The notes under the pieces: model-generated
Seen by the model: the letters and a program-made list of their open reading frames with translations, nothing else
The model's database searches: none
What the model was told of the DNA's origin: nothing
Shown: in pieces, positions 46,843 to 56,910 of the stretch
How the letters are laid out: every line of letters starts with the position of its first letter
Position numbering within the stretch: the first letter of the stretch is position 1
Program-made: the position numbers and the translations under genes
Assembly: GCF_007176755.1 (NCBI RefSeq)
Contig: NZ_BJTV01000001.1
Location: 806,001 to 870,000 of the forward strand
Direction of reading: 5' to 3'
DNA: 64,000 nt
Source of the DNA: Streptomyces sp. 1-11
GTDB taxonomy: Bacteria > Actinomycetota > Actinomycetes > Streptomycetales > Streptomycetaceae

Positions 46843-48533
46843 TTCTCAGCCCCTTCGGCAGGTCCAGCGGGGGATGGGGTGGAGTCGTCGGGGTCCGGTG
46901 CCCCCGGCGCCCGGTCGTAGAGGTTCGCGGCGAGGTCGCCCAGTTCCTCGGGCAGCTTGGCGGACTCGCTGCGGCCGAGCCCGGCCATCTCGACCACGGT
47001 GACGCCGTCGGCGCCGCGCACCGCGCGCACCCACACACGACGGCGCTGGATGAACAGGGAGGCGGCCAGGCCGAAGATCGCGCCGAGCGCGCCGACGAGC
47101 GCCCAGCCGCCGCCCGGCTCCTGGACGATCTCGAAGCCGGCCCACTCCTTGACGTCCTTCTCCAGCGTGATCGAGCCGGCGCCGTCCGGGAGCTTCAGGG
47201 TCTGCCCCGGCTTGAGGTTGCCCCGGAGCTGCCGGCCCTGGGCGTCCTTGAAGCCCTTCATGTGGGTCTTGTCGAGCTGGTACACGCTCTGCGGGATGCC
47301 CGAGTTGACGCCGAGGTCGCCGTGGTACGGCTCCAGGTTCAGCACGGGGTTCAGCAGCGCCGGGAACTGCGAGAGCACCGAGGCGCCGCCGCCGTAGGTC
47401 GGCAGGAAGAAGGCCCGGACGCCGAGCTGGTCCTTCTTGCCCTGGGCGTCGCGGTAGCCGTCCATCACCTTGATCACGCCCTGCGAGGTGACGTTGCCGT
47501 CGAGCGGCAGCAGCGGCACGGCGTCCTGGTAGACGACCTCGCCCTTGCCGTCGCGGACGGTGATGACGGGCGCGTAGCCGTGGCTGACGAGGTAGACCTT
47601 GGCTTCGCCGATCTTCAGCGGCTCGTTGACCTTGACGGTCGTGGAGCGCTCCTTGCCGTCGGCGCCCTCGCTGTAGGCGACCTTCGCCTGGAAGGTGCGC
47701 GGGGTGCCGCGGTTGGGTCCGGTCAGCTCGTAGGTGCCCTTGAAGTCCTTCAGGCTGAAGCTGAACGGCGACAGGTCGTCGGTGGTGAACAGGCTGCCGG
47801 ACTTGAAGTCGTCGTACATCGGCAGGGCGTTGGAGAAGCCGTCGCCCTCGACCATCAGCTTGGTGCCGTCCGACTTGTACATCTGGCCCGAGGCGAAGGC
47901 GACCAGCAGCACGATCAGCGCGATGTGGAAGACCAGGTTGCCCAGCTCGCGCACGTAGCCCTTCTCGGCGGCGACGGCGTCACCGGCGACGTGGGCCCGG
48001 AAGCGGCGCCTGCGCACCAGCGCGAGCGCGGCCTCGCGGACCTGCTCGGGGTCGGCCTCGGTGCGCCAGGTGGTGTAGGCGGGCAGCCGGTCCAGGCGCC
48101 TGGGCGCGCCCGGCGGACGGCCGCGGAGCTGGCCGACGAACTGCCAGGTGCGCGGGACGATGCACCCGATGAGGGAGACGAACAGCAGGATGTAGATCGC
48201 GGAGAACCACACCGAGCTGTAGACGTGGAAGAGGCCGAGCTTGTCGTAGACCGGCGCGAGCGTCTTGTGGGCCGCGCGGAACGCGTCGACCTTGGTGGCG
48301 TCGGCGCCGGTCTGCGGGATCAGCGAGCCGGGGATCGCGCCGAGCGAGAGCAGCAGGAGCAGCAGCAGCGCCACCCGCATGGAGGTGAGCTGCCGCCAGA
48401 ACCAGCGGGCCCAGCCGATGACCCCGAGGCCCGGCAGGCTCACCGCCTCCTCCTGCGGAGCGGTGGACAGCCGGGAGCCGGCCGCCCCCAGTTCCTCCTG
48501 CTCGCGGCCCTTGTCGGTTTCGGTTGTGCTCAT
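46839..48533 (-). CDS. resB: Cytochrome c biogenesis protein ResB
   Basis: 564 residues. N-terminal helices (MRVALLLLLLLSLGAIPGS, VYSSVWFSAIYILLFVSLIG, VFHIALIVLLVAFASGQMY) and a large outer-face domain before the last helix (GWALVGALGAIFGLAASLFI). This is the ResB/Ccs1 layout that binds and delivers haem to apocytochrome c. Starts 3 bp after ccdA, overlaps ccsB. Confidence 0.94.
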   Translation of the reverse strand: MSTTETDKGREQEELGAAGSRLSTAPQEEAVSLPGLGVIGWARWFWRQLTSMRVALLLLLLLSLGAIPGSLIPQTGADATKVDAFRAAHKTLAPVYDKLGLFHVYSSVWFSAIYILLFVSLIGCIVPRTWQFVGQLRGRPPGAPRRLDRLPAYTTWRTEADPEQVREAALALVRRRRFRAHVAGDAVAAEKGYVRELGNLVFHIALIVLLVAFASGQMYKSDGTKLMVEGDGFSNALPMYDDFKSGSLFTTDDLSPFSFSLKDFKGTYELTGPNRGTPRTFQAKVAYSEGADGKERSTTVKVNEPLKIGEAKVYLVSHGYAPVITVRDGKGEVVYQDAVPLLPLDGNVTSQGVIKVMDGYRDAQGKKDQLGVRAFFLPTYGGGASVLSQFPALLNPVLNLEPYHGDLGVNSGIPQSVYQLDKTHMKGFKDAQGRQLRGNLKPGQTLKLPDGAGSITLEKDVKEWAGFEIVQEPGGGWALVGALGAIFGLAASLFIQRRRVWVRAVRGADGVTVVEMAGLGRSESAKLPEELGDLAANLYDRAPGAPDPDDSTPSPAGPAEGAEK

Positions 48534-48536
48534 CGA

Positions 48537-49310
48537 TCAGATCCCCACAGTGAAGCCGTCGGACCAGCTCTGCATCTCGTTCACCAGGTGGTCCCAGGCC
48601 CCGGTCAGCAGCAGCACACCGGTCACGATCATCATCGTGCCGCCGGCGCGCATCACCCAGACATAGTGGCGCTTGACCCAGCCGAAGGCGCCGAGCGCCT
48701 TGCGGAAGGCGACCGCGGTGAGGACGAAGGGCACGCCGAGGCCCAGGCAGTAGGCGACGGTCAGCACGGCACCGCGGCCGGCGCTCGCCTGTTGGGACGA
48801 CAGGGCGACGACGGAGGCGAGGGTGGGGCCGATGCAGGGCGTCCAGCCGATACCGAACAGGGCGCCGAGCACGGGCGCGCCCACCAGGCCCGTGGCGGGT
48901 CGCCGGTGGAAGCGGAACTCACGCTGGGTGAGCCAGGGCATCAGCCCCATGAAGAACACGCCCAGCAGGATCATGAGCACGCCGAGCACCTTGGACAGCG
49001 TGCCCTTGTACTCCTGCAGCGTGGCCCCGAAGAAGCCGAACAGTGCCCCGCCGGAGACGAACACGGCCGTGAAGCCGAGCACGAACAACGCGGCGCCCGC
49101 CGCCATCCGGCCCCGCCGGGCCTCCTGCAGGTCGGCGCCGGTGACGCCGGTCACGTAGGACAGGTAACCGGGGACGAGGGGCAGCACGCACGGGGAGAAG
49201 AACGAGACGAGGCCGCCGAGCACCGCGACGGGCAGGGCCACCAGCAGGGCGCCGTTGAGGACGGTCCCGTTCCGGCTCGTCACCGCTGCGAGGGTCAGGA
49301 GGTCGCTCAC
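48537..49310 (-). CDS. ccdA: Cytochrome c biogenesis protein CcdA (DsbD-like)
   Basis: 257 residues, six helices, GTG 49310. The two redox cysteines are in LVSFFSPCVLPLVPGYLSYV and in FGIGWTPCIGPTLASVVAL. It passes electrons from cytoplasmic thioredoxin to the extracytoplasmic ResA, keeping apocytochrome cysteines reduced. One base separates it from resA. Confidence 0.94.
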   Translation of the reverse strand: MSDLLTLAAVTSRNGTVLNGALLVALPVAVLGGLVSFFSPCVLPLVPGYLSYVTGVTGADLQEARRGRMAAGAALFVLGFTAVFVSGGALFGFFGATLQEYKGTLSKVLGVLMILLGVFFMGLMPWLTQREFRFHRRPATGLVGAPVLGALFGIGWTPCIGPTLASVVALSSQQASAGRGAVLTVAYCLGLGVPFVLTAVAFRKALGAFGWVKRHYVWVMRAGGTMMIVTGVLLLTGAWDHLVNEMQSWSDGFTVGI

Positions 49311-49311
49311 G

Positions 49312-49902
49312 TCACTTCTCCGCGAGGACCGGCTTGAGCATCTTCAGCAGCGCCGTGTCGTCGAGCGCCTCCAGCGCCCGCGCGGCGACCTTCCCGTCCT
49401 TGTCGATGACGAGCGTGGAGGGGATGAGCTGCGGGTTGAGCGTGCCCTTCTTGAAGCGGAGCATCAGCTTGCCGGTCGGGTCGTACAGGCTCGGGTAGCC
49501 GATCCCGTGCTCCCGCTCGAAGGCGAGCGCCGGGGTGGTGCTGGTGTCGCGGGTGTTGATCCCCACGAACTGCACGCCCTTGCCCTCGTACGCCTTGGAG
49601 ACCTTGGAGAAGTACTGGGCCTCCTCGCGGCACGGCCCGCACCAGGAACCCCAGACGTTGACGACGACGACCTTGCCCTTGTAGTCGGCGATGTCGAGGT
49701 TCTTGCCGTCGAGGGTCTTGCCCGACAGGTCGGGCGCGGCGGAGCGCTTGCCCTGGGCGGCGGTGTCGATGCCGTTGTTGCCGGTGACGAAGTTGGTGTT
49801 GCCGCCTCCGCCGGAGGTGCCGCCGTTGCCGCACGCGGACAGGGTCAGGGCCGCGACGGCGGCCGTGGCGCTGAGCAGGAGGGCGCGGCTACGGGTACTC
49901 AT
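49312..49902 (-). CDS. resA: ResA/TlpA-like thiol-disulfide lipoprotein
   Basis: 196 residues. Lipobox LSAC at 21-24 gives a lipidated cysteine; a Gly/Asn-rich linker follows, then the thioredoxin fold with WCGPC at 87-91. Reduces apocytochrome c thiols with electrons from CcdA. First gene of the res/ccs operon; promoter likely just upstream of 49902. Confidence 0.93.
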   Translation of the reverse strand: MSTRSRALLLSATAAVAALTLSACGNGGTSGGGGNTNFVTGNNGIDTAAQGKRSAAPDLSGKTLDGKNLDIADYKGKVVVVNVWGSWCGPCREEAQYFSKVSKAYEGKGVQFVGINTRDTSTTPALAFEREHGIGYPSLYDPTGKLMLRFKKGTLNPQLIPSTLVIDKDGKVAARALEALDDTALLKMLKPVLAEK

Positions 49903-50005
49903 GTGAAAAGTTTCGCATGCCTGTTCCGGCGATCTCGCGCACCCCCCTGTCGGGTGGAAAACCGCATTTCAGGAGCTATTTACACGGGACATCACGGGCG
50001 ATTCC

Positions 50006-51319
50006 TCACGCGGTGGCGCCCGCGGTCGGCCTGGCGTCCCGCAGGAACTCCTTCCAGCCCCCGGCGGGCCGCTGCCCCACCTCCAGGGTGCGCAGCCGGG
50101 CGAGCACCTCGGGCTTCTGCGCGTCCATCCAGTCCACGAACTGCCGGAAGGAGACCAGCCGGACGTCCCCGCCCTTCTCCTTCTCGCGCGCGATGTGCTT
50201 GAAGGCCTGCTCCACGGCGTCCATGTAGATGCCGCCGTTCCACTGCTCGAAGTGGTTGCCGATGAAGAAGGGTGCCCGGTTGGTCCCGTATGCCCGCTCG
50301 AAGCCCTGGATGTAGGCCTGGGCGGACTGGGCGCGCCAGCGCGGGTGGTTGTAGGCGGGCGCGTTGGTCGAGTTGACGGACTGGTTGGCGAGCATGTTGT
50401 AGTCCATGGACAGGACCTCGAAGGAGCGTCCGGGGAAAGGTATCTGCTGCAGCGGCAGGTCCCAGATCCCCCTCCGCTTCAGCGGCCACACCTGGCGTCC
50501 GCCCGGCGAGGAGGCGTCGTAGCGCCAGCCCAGCTCGCGGGCGGCGGGCAGCAGGTTGTTCTGGCCGAGCAGACAGGGGGTGCGGCCGCCGGTCAGCTCC
50601 TTGTCGTAGTCGAACGGCAGCGGCGGCAGGTCGGTCCAGCCGGTGTTGGTCCGCCACTCCTTCACGAAGGACGTGGCCTGCCGTATCTCGCTCCGCCACT
50701 GCTGCGGCGTCCAGTTGCCGACCGAGCCGGAGCCGGCGCAGAAGTGCCCGTTGAAGTGGGTGCCGATCTCGTGCCCCTCCAGCCAGGCCCGGCGCACGTT
50801 GGCCAGGGTCGACCTGATGTGGGGGTCGCTGAGGTAGCCGATGTCGGAGGCGCCGCGCGGGTTGTTCGGGGGGTCGTAGAGCCGCTTCTTCGACTCCGGC
50901 AGCAGATACAGCCCGGAGAGGAAGAACGTCATGCTCGCGCCGTGTTCCCGGGCGAGGTCCAGGAAGCGCGGGAAGAGACCGTTGCCGACCTCGCCGGCGC
51001 CGTCCCAGGAGAAGATCACGAACTGCGGGGGCGTCTGGCCCGGCTCCAGCGGCTCGGGCTTCGCGGGCTGGTGCGGCTGCCGGCCGGTGAACGAGGTGGA
51101 GCCGTCGCCGATGGGCCGGGCCGGACGCGCCGTGCTCCCGCCCTTGCCCGCGCCGCCCCCGCCGCCGCCCTCGTGGCCGGAACCGGACCGGGGCCCACTC
51201 TCGTCCGAGGACTTGAGGCTCCCGCAGCCGGCCAGCGAGGCGGCGGCCGCCGCGCCCGCGCCGAGGCCCAGCGCTCCCCTGCGGGAGAGCATCCGGTCGG
51301 TCCGGGAGAAGGTGCGCAT
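50006..51319 (-). CDS. Tat-type lipoprotein, polysaccharide deacetylase-like
   Basis: 437 residues from ATG 51319 (GGGGA before it). The N-terminus (SRRGALGLGAGAAAAASLAG then C) has a twin-arginine pair and a lipobox LAGC. A Gly/Ser-rich linker leads to a NodB-like domain: the aspartate is in FVIFSWDGAGE and the metal histidines in HEIGTHFNGHF. It may deacetylate wall or exopolysaccharide sugars. The rest of the domain is divergent, so the substrate is uncertain. Confidence 0.8.
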   Translation of the reverse strand: MRTFSRTDRMLSRRGALGLGAGAAAAASLAGCGSLKSSDESGPRSGSGHEGGGGGGAGKGGSTARPARPIGDGSTSFTGRQPHQPAKPEPLEPGQTPPQFVIFSWDGAGEVGNGLFPRFLDLAREHGASMTFFLSGLYLLPESKKRLYDPPNNPRGASDIGYLSDPHIRSTLANVRRAWLEGHEIGTHFNGHFCAGSGSVGNWTPQQWRSEIRQATSFVKEWRTNTGWTDLPPLPFDYDKELTGGRTPCLLGQNNLLPAARELGWRYDASSPGGRQVWPLKRRGIWDLPLQQIPFPGRSFEVLSMDYNMLANQSVNSTNAPAYNHPRWRAQSAQAYIQGFERAYGTNRAPFFIGNHFEQWNGGIYMDAVEQAFKHIAREKEKGGDVRLVSFRQFVDWMDAQKPEVLARLRTLEVGQRPAGGWKEFLRDARPTAGATA

Positions 51320-51445
51320 GGAGATCCCCGATTCGTCACGCCTGCTGGTGGTCACCCAGTCAGAGGGCGTGACGCTCGGGGAGGTTCCGGTACTTCTTTG
51401 TGCTTTTCGTAACAGGCCCGGCAAAAGGGTGGCCCGGACCGCGGT

Positions 51446-52162
51446 TCAGGCTCCGAAGGCCTTGCCCTGCGCCGTCCCCTTGCCCTTCTGGGGCTTGGCG
51501 CCGGCCCGCAGGTGCGCCGGGACCAGGTCGATGGCGGGCTCGGAGTAGCCGACGGAGACGATCCGGTCGCCCTGGAAGGTGAAGGTCGTCAGCGACGCCA
51601 GCGTGCACTGCCGCTTGCGCGGGTCGTGCCACAGCCGCCGCTTCTCGACGTACGACCGCACGGTCCAGATCGGGAGCTGGTGGCTGACCAGCACCGCCTC
51701 GTGCCCGCGGGCCCGGTCCTTGGCGGTGTGCAGCGCGCCCATCATGCGCACGACCTGGTCGATGTACGGCTCGCCCCAGGACGGCCGGAACGGGTTGACG
51801 AGGTGCTTCCAGTTGTCGGGGTTGCGCAGCGCGCCGTCCCCGACCCCGAAGGTCTTGCCCTGGAAGACGTTGTCGGCCTCGATGAGCCGGGCGTCGGCGG
51901 CCAGTTCCAGACCGTGCGCCTTGGCGATCGGGGTGGCGGTCTCCTGCGCGCGCTCCAGCGGGGAGGCGCAGACGTGCGTGACGTCCCGGGTGGAGAGGTG
52001 CTCGGCGACCCGGTCGGCCATCTTCCGGCCCAGCTTGGACAGGTGGTAGCCGGGCAGCCGCCCGTAGAGGACGCCGTCCGGGTTCTCGACCTCGCCGTGC
52101 CGCATGAGGTGGACGACGGTGATGTCCTGCTCGCTGCCGTTGGTGCTCGCGCTGCTGCTCAT
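51446..52162 (-). CDS. Histidine phosphatase family protein
   Basis: 238 residues from ATG 52162. The phosphate-binding RHG is at 21-23 ([13 protein letters not shown]), with [11 protein letters not shown] and the second histidine in [10 protein letters not shown]. Phosphoglycerate mutase-like branch. It overlaps the hemL stop by four bases, so the two are co-transcribed. Substrate not known. Confidence 0.87.
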   Translation of the reverse strand: MSSSASTNGSEQDITVVHLMRHGEVENPDGVLYGRLPGYHLSKLGRKMADRVAEHLSTRDVTHVCASPLERAQETATPIAKAHGLELAADARLIEADNVFQGKTFGVGDGALRNPDNWKHLVNPFRPSWGEPYIDQVVRMMGALHTAKDRARGHEAVLVSHQLPIWTVRSYVEKRRLWHDPRKRQCTLASLTTFTFQGDRIVSVGYSEPAIDLVPAHLRAGAKPQKGKGTAQGKAFGA

Positions 52163-53487
52163 GCTGCCGTGGCCTCCGCGGCCGCTCGGGCCGCCGCCGG
52201 GAGGGCGTCGGCGATCTTCTGGATGGCCCGCTCGTCGTGGGCCGTGGACACGAACCAGGACTCGAAGGACGACGGCGGCAGGTAGACGCCGTTCGACAGC
52301 AGCGAGTGGAAGAAGGCGGTGTAGCGGAACGACTCCTGCCGCTTGGCGTCCTCGTAGTCGCGCACCTGCCGGTCGGTGAAGAACACCGAGAACATGTTGG
52401 AGGCGGTCTGCAGCCGGTGCGCGACGCCCTCCTTGCCAAGCGCCTCGGTGACGAGGTTCTGGATCTGCGTGGAGACGGCGTCGACCGTCTCGTACGCCGC
52501 GTCGTCGAGCAGCCGGAGCTGGGCGAGCCCGGCGGCGGTGGCGACGGGATTGCCGGAGAGGGTGCCGGCCTGGTAGACGGGGCCCGCGGGCGCGAGGTGG
52601 GCCATGACGTCGGCCCGGCCGCCGAACGCCGCTGCGGGGAAGCCGCCGCCCATGACCTTGCCGAAGGTCATCAGGTCGGGCTTGACCCCGTCGACGCCGT
52701 ACCACCCGGCGCGGCTGGTCCGGAACCCGGTCATCACCTCGTCGGAGATGTAGAGGGCGCCGTGCCTGCGGCACGCGTCCTTGAGTCCCTGGTTGAAGCC
52801 GGGCGCCGGCGGCACGACGCCCATGTTGCCCGGCGAGGCCTCGGTGATCACGCAGGCGATCTCCCCCGGGTGCCGGTGGAAGGCCTCCTGCACGGCCTCC
52901 AGGTCGTTGTACGGCAGCACGATCGTGTCGCCGGCCTGGGCGCCGGTGACACCCGGCGTGTCCGGCAGCGCGAAGGTCGCGACACCGGACCCGGCGGCGG
53001 CCAGCAGCGAGTCCACGTGGCCGTGGTAGCAGCCGGCGAACTTGATGACCTTGGAGCGCTGGGTGAAGCCGCGGGCGAGCCGGATCGCCGACATCGTCGC
53101 CTCGGTGCCGCTGCTGACCAGCCGCACCTCCTCCACGGGCTCGACCCGCGCGACGATCTCCTCGGCGAGGGCGACCTCGCCCTCGCCCGGGGTGCCGAAG
53201 GAGGTTCCGCGGGCGACGGCCTCCTGCACCGCGGCGATCACCTCGGGGTGCGCGTGGCCGAGGATCATCGGCCCCCAGGAGCACACGAGGTCGACGTACT
53301 CGCGTCCGTCGGCGTCGGTCAGGTAGGGCCCCTTGCCGGAGACCATGAACCGGGGCGTGCCGCCCACGGCGCGGAAGGCGCGCACCGGCGAGTTCACGCC
53401 GCCCGGCGTGACGGCCGACGCACGGTCGAAGAGCGCCTGCGACGCGGGCGCTTCGTAGGGATAGGGCAGTTCGCTCATGGCGCTCAT
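52159..53487 (-). CDS. hemL: Glutamate-1-semialdehyde 2,1-aminomutase
   Basis: 442 residues from ATG 53487 (GGAGAAG upstream; starts at 53535 and 53478 are possible). PLP enzyme of tetrapyrrole synthesis, making 5-aminolevulinate. [33 protein letters not shown] and [14 protein letters not shown] are conserved, and the PLP lysine is K277 in [11 protein letters not shown]. Supplies haem for the nearby cytochrome c assembly genes. Confidence 0.95.
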   Translation of the reverse strand: MSAMSELPYPYEAPASQALFDRASAVTPGGVNSPVRAFRAVGGTPRFMVSGKGPYLTDADGREYVDLVCSWGPMILGHAHPEVIAAVQEAVARGTSFGTPGEGEVALAEEIVARVEPVEEVRLVSSGTEATMSAIRLARGFTQRSKVIKFAGCYHGHVDSLLAAAGSGVATFALPDTPGVTGAQAGDTIVLPYNDLEAVQEAFHRHPGEIACVITEASPGNMGVVPPAPGFNQGLKDACRRHGALYISDEVMTGFRTSRAGWYGVDGVKPDLMTFGKVMGGGFPAAAFGGRADVMAHLAPAGPVYQAGTLSGNPVATAAGLAQLRLLDDAAYETVDAVSTQIQNLVTEALGKEGVAHRLQTASNMFSVFFTDRQVRDYEDAKRQESFRYTAFFHSLLSNGVYLPPSSFESWFVSTAHDERAIQKIADALPAAARAAAEATAA

Positions 53488-53987
53488 GACGTGCGGCTTC
53501 TCCGGCATCTCGGACTCCGGTTGCGTGGTGACCACCTCAGGGTAGGCCGCCGTCCGGGGGGCGAGCGGCCGACCTCCGGGTCACAGCCGCGCCATCTGCG
53601 AGACTGAGAGCTGATACACACAGCTCATACGGCACGTAGTGATCAGTGACCGGGAGGAACCCGCGGACTGGTGTTTCGCCGCACGTTTCGGCGGGCGGCC
53701 GTGGGGGAGGTCACTGACACGATGATCGGGTTGCGCGGCGGGGGCCACGCGTCCTAGAAAAGCAGTCGGGTGGAGATATGCATCGCGGTGGCGGACTGGG
53801 CGAGGGGACTGACGACCTGGGTCCTCGACGCGCCCGGCGGGGAAGGCACCGGCGCGAGGTGGAGGAAACGACCGAGGCACGTCAGGCCGACGCACATCAG
53901 ACACAGGGTGTACCGGGCGAGCCCGAGCGGTACGACCGGCGGATCGACCGGTCACGGGCGGTAGGCAGGAATGGTGGTCGGGTGGGG
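53488..53987. other. Intergenic region between hemL and the 143-residue hypothetical gene
   Basis: 500 bp. An open frame continues in phase upstream to ATG 53778 (GGAG just 3 bases before it), encoding an Arg/Glu-rich stretch without similarity. I treat it as leader, but a 213-residue protein from 53778 cannot be excluded. Promoters for both divergent genes should lie here. Confidence 0.45.
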
Positions 53988-54419
53988 GTGACGTACAAAT
54001 ACTTCGGCGCGCCGGACGGCGCGACCGCGGCCCGCGTCCCCATCTCGATGCGTCCCGAGGAACTCGGCGGCGACGAGCTGGGCATGAACGGCATGTTCAC
54101 CAAGATCAAGCCGGAGACGATGGCCGCCATGGTGCTGACCGGCATCGAGGGTGTCCCGCTGCACAAGGTGCCGCCCCTGGAACTGGTCGTCCTGCACCCC
54201 GACTACGCCGTCGTCAAGCTGCCCATGACGGTCGTCGACCCCCTGCGCGGCATCGGCGAGGAGGCCGTGGGCGCGGCGGCGTTCATCTGGTCGACGGTCC
54301 CGGACCGGGGCGGCCCCCGGGACGCGTTCAACGTGTACCAGTTGCTGCACGAGTGGCAGGACTTCTCGCACCGGCTGCACGAGGCGGGGCATCAGCCGTA
54401 CTGCCTTGTGTGGCCCTGA
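53988..54419 (+). CDS. Conserved hypothetical protein
   Basis: 143 residues from GTG 53988 (VTYKYFGAPDGATAARVPIS); GTG 53982 is an alternative. No domain is recognised. No signal or membrane helix; acidic, with LELVVLHPDYAVVKLPMTVV and FNVYQLLHEWQDFSHRLHEA as the best-ordered parts. Not recognised by me as any named family. Divergent from hemL. Confidence 0.7.
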   Translation: MTYKYFGAPDGATAARVPISMRPEELGGDELGMNGMFTKIKPETMAAMVLTGIEGVPLHKVPPLELVVLHPDYAVVKLPMTVVDPLRGIGEEAVGAAAFIWSTVPDRGGPRDAFNVYQLLHEWQDFSHRLHEAGHQPYCLVWP

Positions 54420-54486
54420 CCTGGGGTTTCGGTGGGTCCGGGCGGGGCTTTCGGGTCCCGCTCTCGCTAGTGCCCGAGGTGAGCCG

Positions 54487-54804
54487 TCAGGCGGCCAGGA
54501 CACATAGGGGGCACATGGGTTTCTCCGGGGGCACTGGGGTGCCCTGAGCCTCTGCTGCCGGGGCTTCGGTGAAGACGTCGTCTGTCGCCTTGCGGGCCCG
54601 CGTCTCGCTGGACGGCGGCAAGTGCGTGTACGTCCGGAGCGTGAAGCCCGGGTCCGAGTGGCCGAGGTACTCGGAGAGCGCCTTGATGCTCTCCCCCGCG
54701 TCTAAAAGCACGGAGGCGTAGGCGTACGCGTGCCGGAGGGTGCATCCCGTCTTCGGGGGCGCCGCCTTGGGGTACCTCGCCCCGCGTTCGCGGAGAGGGA
54801 TCAC
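54487..54804 (-). pseudogene. Phage/ICE tyrosine integrase, C-terminal remnant
   Basis: About 105 residues only. LRHAYAYASVLLDAGESIKA, then YLGHSDPGFTLRTYTH, holds the R-H pair, the second His (GHSDPG) and the nucleophile Tyr (RTYTH) of tyrosine recombinases. The N-terminal and core-binding domains are absent upstream, where other frames show only unrelated sequence. It is a broken integrase that marks an old integration. Confidence 0.75.
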
Positions 54805-54909
54805 GCTGGCGGCAGCCGGCCTGCACTGGCGGCCTCACACCCGCGAGGCCGCCAGTGGGTGGGAAGACACCTCTCTCGTCCGCTTCCAGTTTGCGAGTGA
54901 CGGAGGGCG

Positions 54910-55464
54910 TCACCGCGCCGTGCTGACCAGAGGCTCCAGCAACTCCAATGCTTCGTCCCAGCGGAAGCGTTCCGCCGCGCCGCCAGCCCTCGGCCGGTGC
55001 GGTTCGCATGAGCCGATCAGAACACCCATGCCCCGCAGCCGGTCCAAGCTCTGCTGGTAGGCGGGATGGGCGGCCTGAGCGGAGTTCAGGTAAGGCAGCA
55101 CCGCAGTCGGGATGTCCATGCCGTACGCCTCGCACAGGATGCCCAGGGCGAGGGTGTCGGAGATCCCGGCGGCCCACTTGTTGATCGTGTTGAAGGTGGC
55201 GGGAGCCACGGCGATCGCGTCCGCCGGGGGCAGGGGGCGCGGGTCTCCCGGTGAACGCCAGGCGGAGCGGATCGGGTAGCCGGTCTGTGCCTCGATCGCC
55301 GTAGCGTCGATGAAGCCAAATCCCTGCGGTGTGGCGATGACGCCGACATCCCAGTTCGCCTCCTGGGCGGCCGTGATCAGCTTGCCGACGTCACGGGCCA
55401 CGCCTGCCGCGCACACGACGACGTACAGGAAGGGCTTCTTGTCCGGGGCAGTCGGTTCGGTCAC
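54910..55464 (-). CDS. Flavoprotein (HFCD/phosphopantothenoylcysteine decarboxylase-like)
   Basis: 184 residues from GTG 55464. VVVCAAGVARDVGKLITAAQ and PATFNTINKWAAGISDTLAL are the FMN-binding loops of the CoaC/EpiD family. Reaction unknown; such genes are common in Streptomyces islands beside XRE regulators. Start overlaps the upstream XRE gene's stop by four bases (GTGA). Confidence 0.82.
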   Translation of the reverse strand: MTEPTAPDKKPFLYVVVCAAGVARDVGKLITAAQEANWDVGVIATPQGFGFIDATAIEAQTGYPIRSAWRSPGDPRPLPPADAIAVAPATFNTINKWAAGISDTLALGILCEAYGMDIPTAVLPYLNSAQAAHPAYQQSLDRLRGMGVLIGSCEPHRPRAGGAAERFRWDEALELLEPLVSTAR

Positions 55465-56735
55465 GCGGGGACTCCCAGTTGGCGGCTGAAGTGGTGCAGT
55501 TCCGGCAGGGTACGTCGGCGGTCGCGGGCGGCCATGTCGGCGACCAGGTTGCGGACGTCGGGGCGGCGGATGTCCTGGGCGGCGCAGGTCTCGGCGATGC
55601 GCAGGGCCTGGTAGCCGTCGGCGAGGCGGCCCTGCTGGCTGTAGGCGCGGGCCGCCTCGACCCATAGTGCGGCGCGGCGCTCGGGGACCGGGATGTGCCG
55701 ACGCATGAGGGGCCGGGCCGCCTGAAGGGCGAGGCCGGCGTCACCGAAAGCCACCAGAGCGCTCAGCTCGTGCAGGGCGACATTGGTCGGGCTGAAGGTG
55801 GCCCAGGCGTCGGGCCGGTCAAGAGTGACGTAACGCGAGACTTCCTTCGCCTCACTGAGGAATTCCTTCGTGGCCGCGCGGTCACCGCGACTGCTGGCCG
55901 CGGTCACACCGCGCAGGAGCAGCAGTCCCACGGCGGCGAGGTACTTCGGTGAACGCCGGTCGTAGGAGCCGGTGAGCTGGTCAGCGGTGTGCCGGACCAG
56001 AGTGACGGCCTCTGTGGCGTGCTTCTCGCGGACCAGAACGTGGGCCTGGACACGGACGCTGGAGGCGAGGACCACCGGGTCCCCCGAGCGTTCGGCCTCG
56101 GCCATCGCCCGGCCGACGGCGAGCCAGGCGTTGCCTTGGTCGTGCTGCTTGAGCAGCAGGCTCGTCGTCGTCTGGTAGGCCGTGGCCAGGAGCCGGGACA
56201 CCGTGTCCCTGTCCGTCGCATCACCGGCCGCCAGTCGCAGGTCGGCGATCAGGCTCGGGAGGGTGCGCTCCAACTCCGTGTAGTGGCAGGCGTGGAAGAG
56301 CCTCAGTGCTGATCCGACGCGTTCGTACAGGACGGCCGTGTCCTGTGGGCCACCGGTGCCCGCGGGGCCTGGACCGGGCAGGAGGGTCTGGACGAGGGCG
56401 GTGTGCGAGGCCGAAGAGCCGGCCGGGGCCGCGAGCGCTGCGATGCTCGCGGCGAGGAAGGTGCGGCGGTGCATGTCGTCAGCTTCTTGATCGGCGGCGG
56501 AGACGTCCTGAGATGGGGTGGCGAGGCCCAACTCAAGAGGTGGGATGTTCAGTTCCTGCGCGATGGCGCGTAGTACGCGGATGGCCTCCGTGCCGCGACC
56601 GCTCTCCAGACGGCTCACCTTGGACTGGTGATATCCGAGCGCTGCGGCCACGTCGTGCTGTGAACGCCGCTGTAACACCCGCGCCCGACGGATCCGTTCT
56701 CCGATCCGTCTCGCTTCCCCATGCGCGTCGGCCAT
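55461..56735 (-). CDS. XRE-family regulator with TPR-like C-terminal domain
   Basis: 424 residues from ATG 56735 (AAGGAG 9 bases upstream). N-terminal HTH_3 domain (RIGERIRRARVLQRRSQHDV, ALGYHQSKVSRLESGRG) and a long helical TPR-like region (LLATAYQTTTSLLLKQHDQG, GYQALRIAETCAAQD). An internal RRTFLAASIAALAAP resembles a Tat signal but is mid-protein. Typical of Streptomyces regulators paired with flavoproteins or small HATPases. Divergent from the HATPase gene 175 bp away. Confidence 0.88.
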   Translation of the reverse strand: MADAHGEARRIGERIRRARVLQRRSQHDVAAALGYHQSKVSRLESGRGTEAIRVLRAIAQELNIPPLELGLATPSQDVSAADQEADDMHRRTFLAASIAALAAPAGSSASHTALVQTLLPGPGPAGTGGPQDTAVLYERVGSALRLFHACHYTELERTLPSLIADLRLAAGDATDRDTVSRLLATAYQTTTSLLLKQHDQGNAWLAVGRAMAEAERSGDPVVLASSVRVQAHVLVREKHATEAVTLVRHTADQLTGSYDRRSPKYLAAVGLLLLRGVTAASSRGDRAATKEFLSEAKEVSRYVTLDRPDAWATFSPTNVALHELSALVAFGDAGLALQAARPLMRRHIPVPERRAALWVEAARAYSQQGRLADGYQALRIAETCAAQDIRRPDVRNLVADMAARDRRRTLPELHHFSRQLGVPA

Positions 56736-56910
56736 CTGCCACGGCTCCTTCCGCCGTCGCTGATCCTGCCTGCCCAATCGAGCATAGATCAGCCGTAGTT
56801 GGCGGTGATGCAGCTCCTGCATAAGTCATGCAGCGCCCGCGTCAGGGCTCCCCACTCACGGCGACGGACTGGTTGCTTGGTGTGGCCCCACCTACATCGG
56901 GAGGCCGCTC